From Chlorops oryzae (taxonomy: Eukaryota > Arthropoda > Insecta > Diptera > Chloropidae), in NCBI GenBank assembly GCA_020466095.1, contig CM035806.1:111383401-111447400 (forward strand): 64,000 nt of DNA, in the 5' to 3' direction. Both the position numbers and the translations under genes were made by a program. Below the pieces are notes generated by a model, which saw only the letters and a list, made by a program, of their open reading frames with translations, was not told where the DNA came from and ran no database searches. Below, one piece after another: positions 11,245-22,859 of the stretch (position 1 is its first letter; every line of letters begins with the position of its first letter).

Positions 11245-14200
11245 CTATGCTTCTTCATTTGTTTCAGGGCCAGAATTTGCCGGTAGAACGTCTAATACAG
11301 CAAGTTTACAAGCAGGACGGTGATAGACTCCGCTGGTTGTTCTTACGTGCGCGCTGCGTACTTGGCCATCCTTAGCGATAACGGTTTGTGTGACTATTCC
11401 CTTCGGCCATGTATGTCGTGGCAAATTCGGATCGACGATGATTACTACATCTCCTTTCTTTATGGGTTTGACTTTATTGTACCACTTTGTTCGACGTGTC
11501 AAGGTGGGCAGGAATTCAAGAAGCCAGCGTTTCCAGAAGCGCTCAGCAAGCAGCTGAGAATGACGCCAGGAATTCCTTACGTATTTGTCAGATGATTCGA
11601 ATTGACTACTTGGTTTTGCGCCAGCAGAACTTCCTAGGAGTATGTGGTTAGGCGTAAGCGCCTCTTGGTCAGCGGAGTCCAACGAAACATATGTTAACGG
11701 ACGGCAATTCAGGATACTCTCAACTTCAAGCAGGAAGTTATATAACTTTTCATCAGATAACCTCGTCTCTGGTGTAATGAGCTTATACAATACATTTTTT
11801 ACTGAACGCACCAGCCGCTCCCATGATCCACCCATATGTGGACTGGCTGGTAGAATAAAGGTCCATTTAGTGTCGGGGTTGGTAAACTCCTGTTGTAGCA
11901 TGTTAAAGTCAATCTGGTGGTACGCCTGTCGTAGCTCCTTCTCTGTGGCGACGAAATTTGTGCCGTTGTCAGTGTAAATATGAAGAGGCGTTCCTCGCCT
12001 TGCCATAAAATTTCGAAAGCCATCACGCAAGAGTTCATTGAAAGCGAATGCGCCACCTCAATATGAACGGCGCGACACGTCAGACAGGTGAAAAGTACTC
12101 CGTATCTTTTCTCCATTCTTCGGCCAAAGGTTACCAATAGTGGGCCAAAAAAGTCGATGCCTACATATGAAAATGGTCGCACAAAGGCAGACAAACGTGC
12201 TTGTGGGAGTTGACCCATTTCTGGTGGAGCTGGACGAGCATCTCGGATTTTGCAGTACTGGCAGGATCTACGAACAGACTTGAGCGTTCTTCTTAAACTG
12301 GGAATATAAAATTTTTGATTAATTTCGTTTAAAACGGTTTCATGGTGAACGTGATGAAATTTGGTGTGATACCAGGCTATGACAAGCGATGTTATGCGGC
12401 TTTTCTTCGGTAGAATGATTGGATTCTTGGTATCAGTATGAACAGAGGAGTTCTCTATTCGCCCTCTTATACGTAAAACACCGTTGTCATCAAGGAATGG
12501 CGAAAGCTTTCGTATAGCGCTGTCTTTGGGTATCACATGATTCTTGTTATTTTGTAAGGCATTTATTTCGTGGTAAAAGGAATTTCTTTGGGTTAGGCGG
12601 AAAAGCAACGACTGGCCACAGAGCAACTCATTGGATGTTAAGTTTGAAACTTCATCTACCTTTGCTATTGAAACTTTTGGTTCGGCCGCATTCACGGTTT
12701 CTCTTAGTTTTCGTTTTTTAACTTTCTTGCGACATTCTTTTATAAAACGCAATACATATGAACCACAGCGATACAACCGACTCCAATTGGAAAAACAAGA
12801 ATAGTCGATCAAATCTTCAACTTGTTTATGGAATGTGACATATTCGTAGTTATAAGCGGTGAGTTCTCGTTCTTCCAGTACCATTGTGGGCCATGCTTCG
12901 TATGAGTCGTACAAGATAGTCGGTCCGGCAAACCAAGTACATGATGGTGAAAATTCGTTGGAAGTTTTCCATTTGGTTGCTGCGTCTGCAACATTTTCTT
13001 TCGACGGTATATGACGCCACTTTGATACATCGGTAGTTTCTTGAATCTCTGCTACGCGCAGTTTAACAAATGGTTTATATTTCCTTGGGTCAGGCCTCAA
13101 CCAAAGCAACACCGTTCGTGAGTCAGACCAGAAAAAGGTATTCTTTATAGGGAATTCGTGACCGATGCGGATGGTTGTGGCCAATCGCGATCCCAACACG
13201 GCGGCTAGAAGTTCCATTCTTGGAACCGACACTGGACGCAACGGTGCTACCCTTGCCTTGGCACAGACCATTGAAACTTTAATGTTGCCATCTTTTTCAG
13301 CTCGAAAATATGCGACCGCAGCATACGCGTTCTCGCCAGCATCGACGAATACGTGCAGATCAACAGAAAAATCCTCCCAATCTATACCCTTGAAATAGCG
13401 TCTGGGTATCTGGACTTCATTGACGTGTTTAAAAACTGCAAGCCATTGGTTCCAATCATTCTTAAATTCTTGTGGGATAGGGTCATCCCAATCGATACAC
13501 GACCGCCATATGTGCTGAATAAGGATTTTCACGCGAATAGTGAAAAATGCGATAAATCCCAAAGGATCAAATATTGACATAGTCAATCTCAAAAGTTCTC
13601 TTTTAGTTGGCAAGCGCACACCTTGCAGGATGTCGGAATTCGCCTTTGAGAATTTAGTTGAAAATACGAAGTTATCTGTCTCAGTTTGCCAGAATAGACC
13701 AAGAACTTTTTCTGGCTCAACTATCTGCTCGATTCTTTGACCCGCGTTGCAAAATGTGTTCTTCTTTGTTGTTTCTCCCAAGGCTGCAAGGAATTCTTTT
13801 GAATTAGATACCCAATTACGTATATGAAAGTTTCCTCGTCGGTGTACTTCCCTCACTTGTGTTGCTAAGTTAATGGCTTCTTCTAGCTTGTTTACGCTGT
13901 CCATCATGTCGTCCATATAGTGCCACTTTTTTATTGACTCGTGTGCTCTTGGGAATTCAACCGCGAATTCATCAGCATTTTTGTTTTTCGATAGTTGAGC
14001 GATACATGGAGAGCACCGTGCGCCAAAGCTGCACACTTGTAAGACATATATTTCTGGAGCTTTATTACTTTCGCTCATACGCCATAGAAATCTTTGTGAT
14101 TGCTGGTCGTCCTTACGTATTTTCACTCTATGGAACATTTCAGCAATATCCCCACAGATTCCGATTTTTCCTCTGCGAAAATTATACAGGACCTCAACTA

Positions 14201-14771
14201 AAGGTTGCAATAAATCTGGACCTGTTTCTAGGCATTTGTTCAGGGAGACACCTTTGTACTCGGCTGCGGCGTCCCATACGATTCTCGTCTTTGAGGGTTT
14301 ATTCGGATTATGTACTGAAAATATTGGAAGATACCACTTACGGGGACGATCCTTGCTTGCTTCTTCTTTGCTCAGCTTACGAATATAATTTTTCGCTTCC
14401 ATCTCTTCAATCATAGTATTTATTTTTGTCTGTAATTCTGGTTTTTGTTTAAGTTTGCTTTCAAAGTTGCACAGCCTTTTGAAAGCCAAAGAGTAATTGT
14501 CGGGAAGAGTCAAGTTTTCCGCTCGCCAAAACAAGCCAGCCTCAAAGCTTTCACCTCGACGTTGAATATAGTTCTCATACTTTCTGACTTCTTGTTCAGC
14601 TGTATCCTTGCTTAGCGGTTTAACCATTTCGTCAAGCTTATTATTTGCTACAAAGTGAATATTGTCAATATGAGCTTTATATAGCTCTAAAGGGCTGTTT
14701 GGAGGAATGTACGAGGCAAAAAGGAGGAGAGAACCCCTCTCGCCATGTATTGCAATACAAAATTGATCCAA
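11245..14771 (-). pseudogene. pol: BEL/Pao pol: reverse transcriptase, RNase H, integrase
   Basis: Reading leftwards: RT domain with catalytic YMDD (in HYMDDMMDS), RNase H-like block with VDAGENAYAAVAYF, integrase zinc region with paired His and Cys (HHVHHET and CQYCKI), then the integrase core with Asp in IDFFGP, Asp in TDNGTNF and Glu in GGSWERLV, and the C-terminal domain typical of BEL/Pao. A single-base frameshift near 12015, just before the TDNGTNF block, splits it. Length and order are otherwise normal. Confidence 0.9.
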
Positions 14772-16588
14772 TATAGAGTCGTTATTTTGGAGCGAAATAA
14801 GAGACGCAGTGAAAGCGATTTTAACAGCAACAAGAACCCCCCCCCCAATGACTGCTTTGGCAGATCAAGCTTACTTACGGAGCGAACGTCTTTAAGTATG
14901 AATTGTTTCTCTTCGTTATTTCTTGGGGAAATCCTTAACGTAGCAACTTCCCAGTCTTGTTCTATACGCTCGGATCCGTCGGTCCAGCGTAAACATATTT
15001 CCATTTTCTTTCCTTTTATTTGGAGTTTCCTGAAAATTTCTTTTTCCACAATAGTAGGACCGGAACCATCATACAAGAAGGCGTATGTGTTCACTTGGGT
15101 TTTGTTACCATAAAGCGTTACGGGTACAATCCGATATAGAACTGCCGATGTTCGAGCGTACTGCAAAGCTACAACATTCGATACTTTTGTTTCGTTTCCA
15201 ACGTCGGAATATTTATGTAAAAGCTTATGATGTTTGGCTGTACATTCGTTGATACCACATTGCTGACGATCCTTGCAAAATTTTGGGTTATGTATCTTTA
15301 AACAGGAACGACAGATTTTCTTAAGGTGGACTGTCTTCCATTTTTCCTCTAAAGAGAGATTCCTAAATTTGTCGCATTTCGCAATAGAATGGTTTTGGTC
15401 ACATAGCGCACATGTTTGCTTTTCGACTTTGGGTGTTTCATTTGTACGAGAATCCTCATGAAACCCAACTCGCTGTGGTTTACGTGTTTCTGTTGGATTC
15501 ATATTTGGCGGATATGTAATGACCGAGCTTGCTGCTGTTGCTAATTCGAAAATCCAGTTACTGAAATGGGAAATATTAACATCTTTTAAATTCTTTGCAT
15601 GCATAGCCCAATCGAGGCGTTTCGGAATAGGTAGTTTGGTAATGAGTTCCTGGAGCAATAAAGGGTTGTACAAATGCGCGTTCAGGTTTGCAGCTTGAAT
15701 TGTGGCAGTCAAATTCTTTACTTCAAGCGCGAATGTAATAATACCATCTAGCTTTTGTGTATTATAACCGGGAGATGCACGAATTTTGTTCAAAAGTGAG
15801 TTAATTATATACTCAGGTCTGCCAAATAACATCCGTAATGTTTCAATAATATCTGGTACAGATGACGGTAACATCAGCTGGCTTCGTACGAACTCATAGG
15901 CCTTGCCTTTTAATGCACGCTGCAATCGAAGCAAGTTTTCGTCGTTACTATAACCACACAAGCGAGTCGAGTTTTCGAAATTACTAATGAATGTTGGCCA
16001 CTCTTCAGGTTTTCCGGTGAATTCTGGCAGATCCTTCGACAAAACTTGACGCGATAATAGCTTTTCGGTACTAAGAATTGCCTCGTTTGATTCCTTCTTA
16101 CCAAACGAGTTAGCCTGGCAGTCAGCCAATACCGCACAACTCGCTTGCCCTTTCTTTTCGTTTAAATACGTAGATTCACTATAACCAGACATTTCTTTTA
16201 ATAATCGAAGTTCATTTTCAAACATTTGTATTTTGAGTTTTAAATTTTCATCATGCTTATACTGGCCTGCTACATTAGGTTCCCTGCCTATCCGCAGTTC
16301 AGTTGGACGACCGTTAGTGGAAGAATTCTCCTTATCGGCATCTGTCTGCATTTCGCTTGACTTGCTGAGGCCAACGCCTTCATTCTCGGTTTGCATACGC
16401 ATTCCTTGTCGGCTGGTGATCGTCTTTTGGGCTACACACCTAAAACAGCTCCACTCTCTTTGCTCGACCTCTTTTGTCACTCCGACGCACGCAAAGTGGT
16501 ACCATTCGTCGCAGTCGTCACACTGCACCATCCCATCATCTCTGTCTCTTTCGCACGCCGCACAATTGTCTTGCTCCGTTTCGCTCAT
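14687..16588 (-). pseudogene. gag: BEL/Pao gag and protease, with N-terminal PHD finger
   Basis: Chosen start is the ATG at 16588. The first 50 residues form a PHD-type zinc finger (CAACERD...CDDCDEWYHFAC...CFRC). The middle matches the DUF1759 Pao gag domain (LPEFTGKPEEWPTF). Two zinc-knuckle regions follow (CALCDQNH, CRSCLKIH), then a protease-like segment with DGS in FLYDGSGP, where DxGS is usual. A run of ten C at 14837-14846 marks where the gag frame stops matching, probably a slippage frameshift that separates gag-protease from pol. Confidence 0.85.
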
Positions 16589-16863
16589 GTTTTTTATTTT
16601 CAATGACTAGTCGTTAATTGAAAGACAGAGACGACAATACTCTTGATGGCGTCGTTGTGAAATTCGAAATTTTTTCCGCGAAGAGCGTTTCTTGAGATTC
16701 TAGAATTCCGCGTACCGCATGTATGAATTCCAGGAAATACTTACAGAATTCCGCATAAGCAATATGAATTCTACTCTTGAAGCAAATCTTCTCAAAGCCA
16801 CGCAAATTGATTTCACCAGTCAGCTCCCTCGAGGCCGGAACCATAAATCAAATTCTTTCAGAA

Positions 16864-17130
16864 TGTTGTAAATACCCTTACGATTAAGCAACCAATCGAG
16901 TGTCACGACTTCTCAGAAAAACGATAAATTAGTCTTCGCTTTAATACCGCGTTGCCGTAGCAAATTTGCTTTTCTTCTCAATTTCTGATATTTACAATAA
17001 ATATATTCATAAAAATTTTAATTTACTTCATAGAACCTACTGTTCTCTCGTCAAACAAATTTTTAAATCATTCTCCTTTTGACAGCTTGAAAGTGCTGCC
17101 CATCGGCAAGTTCTGGCGGGGTTGCCAACA
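16864..17130 (-). repeat. 5' LTR of the BEL/Pao element, intact
   Basis: 267 bp, TG...CA ends. Serves as the empty-site reference for the mariner in the other LTR. Confidence 0.95.
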
Positions 17131-17737
17131 CTTATTGTTTTTCTTTTTTGAAAATAGTAGGTAATGTTTTCAATATTTTTCTATAGAGTAAAAAAGACAT
17201 ATCGTTAGCTTAATATAGATGAATTTCGTAGATGGTCATATCATATACATGCATGCTCTAGAATCTGAATTCATTTCGACTAAAAATTCAATTTGAAATG
17301 CACAAATATTTTGAAGGATTACATTTTAAACCGAAAACAGTTTTATGGGAAATATAAAATGGTTAAACAATTTTACAGTATTCAATTACTTAGACTTTCT
17401 TATAATAACTACATTAAAAAAGTCAAAACTTCAAATCTTCCTCTTTTATTCAGTTATTTTTTTTCCTGTAAAATACTGAAAATGCATGTTACGCCCTTTT
17501 TATATTAAGCTTATATTTAAGTATGCCCCTCCGTCTGTTCATTTGTCCGTCTGTCTGTCTGTCTGTAAGAGAATACATTTATTATTTTCCAAAGTAAAAA
17601 GTTTTGAGTTTTTTATGCATTAATTCAAACATAAATATATGCCCAGTTTGTTGACCGGGACCAAAACTCGATTTAGTTAAATCTCGGCGTAAAATACAAC
17701 AAAAAAATAGGATTTTTTAATTAAATCGTTAGTTAAA

Positions 17738-17985
17738 TGAGGAGCTTAGGAACAAAAGGTGACATTTACGTGTTTGGAATTTTTGGGTTTTTCATTTTTA
17801 TACGACTCAAAAGGTTGACTTTTATCATTATCCGCTAAGATTAGTTTTAAAAGTTACTTGCTTCGTAGAAAAATGAGCTTGAAAAGCTGCTTCTGGGGCA
17901 AAAAGTTACTTTTTAATATTTATTTTCTCAATTTACTCAAAAAAATAAAAAGTGTAAATGTCACCTTTTGTTCCTAAGCTCTTCA
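17738..17985. mobile_element. MITE in the foldback spacer
   Basis: Inverted ends GAGCTTAGGAACAAAAGGTG and mirror, about 30 bp long, enclosing 190 bp of AT-rich sequence. No clear target duplication. Confidence 0.65.
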
Positions 17986-18129
17986 AATATAAAAATAAAA
18001 CACAAAAGTTCCCTTGATTCACATGCAAGACAACAACAACCACGTCATGAAAAACTCCTTCATGACGTCACGCCATATCTCTTTCTATTTGCGCTAAATG
18101 TACATTGCACGCACGTGTTTGTGAAATGT

Positions 18130-18782
18130 CGAGTATTTTGGCGGAATATTTACTTTCAAGGCGATTTAAAGGCAAAACGCCGGATTAGGTCGAAATGTAT
18201 CTAGAATGCCTCAATAAGTTGGAATACCTTATTGGTACTAAAATAAATAACAAAGGACCTGATAAGGCTATTTGAACGAAAAATGCCTTAATAAGTCATT
18301 TTAGGTCAGAAATTATTATAAAAAAACTTGACTTGTAAGTTTAAAATACTTAAATAGGGCATTCCAAATTATAGGTCGAAATTTCAAAATGAATTTGACC
18401 TATTTGGTTAAGAAAACAAGGATATTCGACTTTGTGGTCCATGTTTACGTTCTGCCATCTTGTTTCGTATTTCAGTTTGCAAATTCTTCTTCTCAATCTG
18501 TTTCAGTATGAAAAAAAAAATTTTTTAAATAAAATTTTCTTTTATTTTTCATAATTGAAATGGCCCGTGAAAAATTCAGAATTGCAAGAAATACTTTCAC
18601 CATAAATCTTAGCTGGCATATATAATTTGGTTTTATGAATCGAAAATATTTTTCCATAAAACCCATATTTTATTTATTCTTTTTTTCAAATAACATAAGT
18701 AGTTGCTAGAATTTTCATTCTTTCATTCATTGCACTATGTGTAAATACATATTAATAAGTAAGAAATTATTATACCTATCCC
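18130..18782. other. Foldback spacer, word-rich, no gene
   Basis: 18130-18450 repeats the same short words (AGGTCGAAA, TAAGTC, AAGGC, CTTAATAAG) found in 8499-9300. The remainder is AT-rich. No coding capacity seen. Confidence 0.5.
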
Positions 18783-19254
18783 AACTAACAAAATAGGTCG
18801 AAAATAATAAATGTATTCTCTTACAGACAGACAGACAGACGGACAAATGAACAGACGGAGGGGCATACTTAAATATAAGCTTAATATAAAAAGGGCGTAA
18901 CATGCATTTTCAGTATTTTACAGGAAAAAAAATAACTGAATAAAAGAGGAAGATTTGAAGTTTTGACTTTTTTAATGTAGTTATTATAAGAAAGTCTAAG
19001 TAATTGAATACTGTAAAATTGTTTAACCATTTTATATTTCCCATAAAACTGTTTTCGGTTTAAAATGTAATCCTTCAAAATATTTGTGCATTTCAAATTG
19101 AATTTTTAGTCGAAATGAATTCAGATTCTAGAGCATGCCTGTATATGATATGACCATCTACGAAATTCATCTATATTAAGCTAACGATATGTCTTTTTTA
19201 CTCTATAGAAAAATATTGAAAACATTACCTACTATTTTCAAAAAAGAAAAACAT

Positions 19255-19393
19255 TAAGGGGTCTCATGCAAAACATATACACCGTGTAAACTGAGTTAAG
19301 TAAGTAAAAAAGTCAAAATTTCATACAAATTTTGACAGTTTTATTAACTTTTCTCAGTTTACACGGTGTAGCTGCGTTCCATGAGGACCCTTA
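19255..19393. mobile_element. Small MITE in right foldback arm
   Basis: Mirror copy of the MITE at 9524-9659, ends AAGGGGTCTCATG / CATGAGGACCCTT. Its presence in both arms shows it was there before the arm was duplicated. Confidence 0.6.
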
Positions 19394-20289
19394 TTGTAAT
19401 TTTAAATATTTGAAATAAAACACAAATTTACTGCATTTGTACATAAAAATAAACATAAATGAAACACAAAAATTGGCTTGAGTTACACTCAAAACAACAT
19501 CAGCGTCATATGAGAAGTTCTGACGTGACGTCATTTGCGCAGTGAGAGCTGAGAGCATCATGCTCTTTGGCGCTACGTTAGATCAAAAACATTCACGCTC
19601 TTATGAATTGGGCAAATATAGGGCAGAACAGGGCATATGATTTTTTTAGTTTGACTTATTTCGTCCTAATCGACAATTTGACTTTAAGGTCGAAAAATCA
19701 AGACTACTCGACTTATACGTTGAAGTATCCAATAAAATAAGTCAATTTTTGCCTTAATATATCCTTTAAAGTAAAACGGACTTGATACTTGAATTTAAGG
19801 TAAAACTTTGGTTTATATGCCTTAAAAACTTCAGATAATTTCGAAATCAAAGTCAAGTCACTTCTAAGGCATTAAGGAGGGCATTTTTAACATTTTTTCA
19901 ACCAAAAATTTTATTAAAAGTTGAAATGACTTTGAAGGCATCGCAAAGGTAGAATTTAAGTAATTTCTACCTTGAAAAAAAGACTTTAAAGACAGGTAAT
20001 TTATAAGGCAAAAAAAACGGCCAAAAATAGGGAAAATTCAACCAAACTAGGTCGAATGGACTTAATGCTGGTAAGATTTCCCTATCTTGCTTGTTGGGGA
20101 GCATGTCATATATTTTCAGCGTTCCCCGTTTTTCAAGTAAAATCGATTATTTTTGGTGGAAACTTCGATTCTACCGAATTTTGGCCCTCTTATGTTCGAT
20201 TTTAAAAAATCGTAATTATAGGGCAGAATATCGATTTTATTCGATTTTCGAATATCCGAAAATCGAATTTACCCATCCCTAATTAAAAC

Positions 20290-21236
20290 CATGTAGGAGT
20301 GTAGGTCTAACTCTCGACGTTGAAAAGGCTCTGCCGCGATGGGGAAATACACCATTAGGCAGGTATAGGAAATTCAACAAATTGGGGAAATTCACCAAAA
20401 AGCTACCAACAAAAACCTTAAGCAGGAATAGGAAATTCAACAAGTTCGAGAAATTCACCAGAAAGCTACCAACAACAATACGGGTAGACACAAAGTGGCT
20501 CTATGATGCCACTTGCAACAAAATTATCAAAAAAACACGGTTTTTTATAATGCTTGAAAAGATCATTATTGAAACTTTAATAAATGTATTACGATATGTT
20601 TTTGCTCAATGTGGACGAATATTTTCATTTTGTATTCAATTTACATACATTTTTGACTACGGCTACAAATTTGATTGTACATAGAAATTAGTATTTTTGC
20701 TCAAACAGATTGATCAAAAAGTTATGTAGACAGGGTAGGACTAAAAAAAATATCTATTTTTCCTTGATATTGAGTTTCTTTGATTAGTTTTATGTTTTTC
20801 AAGCTTTTCATATCATTTTATGAGTTTGGTAGATATTTTACATGTAATGTACTCGAAAATCTCCCAAAATTAAAAATAAAAGTGGCAATGCATTTCACCA
20901 CAGCAGAGCTAAAGATTTCGCTGCCATAGCATGCTTCTCTTTTCCTCGTGCTATATGCATATTTTGAAGCAGCGTAGCTCATGATACAAGAAAACAAGAT
21001 AGCGCCACTTCAGCCCGATGATGACACAAATACAAAATGAGAGCTTCGTTGTTGTTGTTTTACATGTTAAGCCCAACGTCACAACTACACTTTAGCATAG
21101 GAAACAACAACAATACGAATGCTTTAAAATAGCGGTACCCGAAGTGGCGCTATCTTTCTTTCTTTGTATCATGAGCGTAGCTCTAACACATTGCAGGGAT
21201 TAGGAAGAAGAAGAGTTAGACCTACACTCCTACATG
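20290..21236 (+). mobile_element. CATGTAGGAG-type element, copy a
   Basis: Inverted ends CATGTAGGAGTGTAGGTCTA and mirror. ATTAAAAC lies directly outside both ends (20282-20289 and 21237-21244). The left part holds two imperfect tandem units of about 66 bp, each with AGGAAATTCAAC and CCAAAAAGCTACC-like words. No transposase. The 8-bp duplication fits hAT or P superfamilies. The family recurs at 24915, 28046, 39926 and 41740. A smaller element sits inside at 20980-21173. Confidence 0.85.
20980..21173. mobile_element. MITE with 9-bp duplication (Mutator-like)
   Basis: 194 bp with inverted ends CATGATACAAGAAAAC and mirror, extending to GATAGCGCCACTTC. AGCGTAGCT is duplicated exactly outside both ends (20971-20979 and 21174-21182). 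Sister copies of the host element lack it. A 9-bp duplication suggests a Mutator-type origin. Confidence 0.75.
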
Positions 21237-21244
21237 ATTAAAAC

Positions 21245-21601
21245 TACCTGCCATCACACTCGCTCCATCTGTAGCCAGTCCTAAAAGGTTTTCCAAAGGT
21301 ATTTGATTAGAGAGGAAAAACGATTTGATTGCCATGTAAATTGATTCAGCATCTGACATAGGCAGTTCAATAAGCGGGAGAAAAAGATCTCTAACGCTAC
21401 GTGATATTGAATCGAAAAAACGCACTACTACGACCAGCGCTTTTCGACATGACAAATCTGTCGTCTCATCAACAATTGAAAATTTTGTTGTTTTCAATTC
21501 ACGGACTACATTTTCTTTGGCTTTGTTTCCTAAAACTTCGGCCCAACTTGCTGCTTTTGTTCGGCGACACTTCAAACTCTTAGCGATTTGACTATCCGGA
21601 C
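21245..21601 (-). pseudogene. hAT-type transposase gene, middle part (second segment)
   Basis: Minus-strand open frame with KCRRTKAASWAEVLG, KFSIVDETTDLS and LLGLATDGASVMAG, the first blocks of the DUF4371/hAT RNase-H-like catalytic core (catalytic Asp candidates in DETTD and TDGAS). It ends at the ATTAAAAC site, beyond which the frame resumes at 7296. On the other side it ends at an ATCCGGAC site, with the next part at 23384. No stop within this part. Confidence 0.85.
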
Positions 21602-22073
21602 CAGTGTTTAAAAACTTCTAATATTTTTCAATTCTCTTGTTGCTGCTTATGCTTATGCTTCTGAAAATTGAACTGTCGCAGTAAAAGCAAAATCAAATAA
21701 ACGAACACTGATAGATTTCGAAGCACTTCAAAGCCGACTGCTTCGACTATTTTTCGTGTGACTGAACTGAAACTTATGGCAAATTCCGAAGTTCAAGCAG
21801 CAGTCTATTTTCATTTCTTTAAAAATTACTATCGCAGTAGCCTTGGACAAGCCTTGTGGTATTTTTTGATTTTCATCTTGGCGTTTTGATTTTCTACTTT
21901 CGTTGTTTCCGTCGCCTGCTAAGTAGCAGAAAAAAATAACACAATTTCAAAATTAGTATTTTTACTCCATTTAGTGGCCATATGAAAAAAAATAAGGGCA
22001 TTTTAATATCTCATCCCATACTCAAATTAACATACATTTTGAGGATTTTCTGAGTTAAAATAAATTACGACTG

Positions 22074-22241
22074 TCATTCATCATCTTCGTATTGAAAGAG
22101 CGGCAAATTGTCTACAGCTGCTTCGAGGAAGTTGGGATTAAGCTTCACTAGCAATATATTTTCCAGTACATCCTCACCTAATCGATTACGATGGTCCGTT
22201 AGTACAAGCTTCAACGATGAAAATGCACGTTCAATCGTAAC
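22074..22241 (-). pseudogene. hAT dimerisation-domain fragment, left arm copy
   Basis: Mirror of 22692-22859. Same 55-codon C-terminal block, reading outwards to the left. Confidence 0.75.
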
Positions 22242-22691
22242 CTGTTATAAATCAAAGTCAAGGAATAATTTTTCTTACATATTATATTTGAAACTTAAAA
22301 AATGTTTTTTTTATTTTTGGAATAAAGTTGATGAACTCGTGTACGTAATAGTCTCTGATTATAAAAGGTTGCATTTTGCATTCATAAGGTGACCATACCG
22401 ATTTCAGGCCCTCTGTCCCGTTGTCTCCTGCCAGAGCAAAAATGTACCGGTTTTGCCTAGAGACCAAACGAATATAACTGATTTTCTCCGCCAATCAAGC
22501 CCGTACGCAAGGAATAATTTTGGGGTTTCTAACCCCCCGCCCACCGTTTCCAAGTTGAAACATTATTAACTGTAATATGTTGTTGGCAAAATGTTGTTTT
22601 CGTTTTCAAAGTTTCATGGAGCTGCCACCGATAATTATAAAACACCCGTTTCTTCAACTGGAATCAGTCGCGTAGCTAGGATTATATAAAG

Positions 22692-22859
22692 GTTACGATT
22701 GAACGTGCATTTTCATCGTTGAAGCTTGTACTAACGGACTATCGTAATCGATTAGGTGAGGATGTACTGGAAAATATATTGCTAGTGAAGCTTAATCCCA
22801 ACTTCCTCGAAGCAGCTGTAGACAATTTGCCGCTCTTTCAATACGAAGATGATGAATGA
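22692..22859 (+). pseudogene. hAT dimerisation-domain fragment, right arm copy
   Basis: 55 codons ending in TGA: ERAFSSLKLVLTDYRNRLG then LENILLVKLNPNFL. This is the C-terminal dimerisation block of hAT transposases. The N-terminal and catalytic regions are absent, so the element depended on another source of transposase. Confidence 0.8.

Larger units (their letters stand above)
9660..17130 (-). mobile_element. BEL/Pao LTR retrotransposon, near complete
   Basis: LTRs begin TGTTGTAAATACCC and end GGGTTGCCAACA on the plus strand. Both are 267 bp once the mariner in the left LTR is removed, and by eye they differ at only about two bases, so insertion was recent. The 5-bp target duplication CTTAT flanks the element (9655-9659 and 17131-17135), as is normal for BEL/Pao. 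Genes run on the minus strand, so the 5' LTR is the right one. A purine-rich tract lies at 11214-11224 next to the 3' LTR. Two frameshifts break the polyprotein. Confidence 0.95.
8818..20095. mobile_element. Large foldback element with about 1.3-kb inverted arms
   Basis: Left arm: 8818-9659 plus 17131-17590, split by the BEL/Pao element. Right arm: 18783-20095, its mirror image. The outer termini read CCCAACAAGCAAGATAGGG on both sides. The right-hand unit also has an inner terminus, CCCAACTAACAAAATAGG, at 18783, so it may be a complete copy with two related ends and the left one an inverted, truncated copy. The spacer 17591-18782 contains a MITE. No transposase or clear target duplication was found. 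Confidence 0.7.
7297..20281. mobile_element. 13-kb hAT element (TAGGGATGG termini) carrying nested insertions
   Basis: The left end reads TAGGGATGGATAG and the right end is the mirror of TAGGGATGGGTAA. The 8-bp sequence ATTAAAAC sits immediately outside both ends (7289-7296 and 20282-20289), the size expected for hAT insertion. Its own sequence seems limited to the margins, 7297-8498 and 20096-20281, which are rich in ATTCGA/TCGAAT words; the rest is later insertions. I see no transposase of its own, so it is probably non-autonomous. Confidence 0.85.

Noticed and set aside
17293..19096. Identical 71-codon frames at 17293-17508 and 18881-19096
   Set aside because: They are the same sequence in the two arms of the foldback; no domain and no start context.
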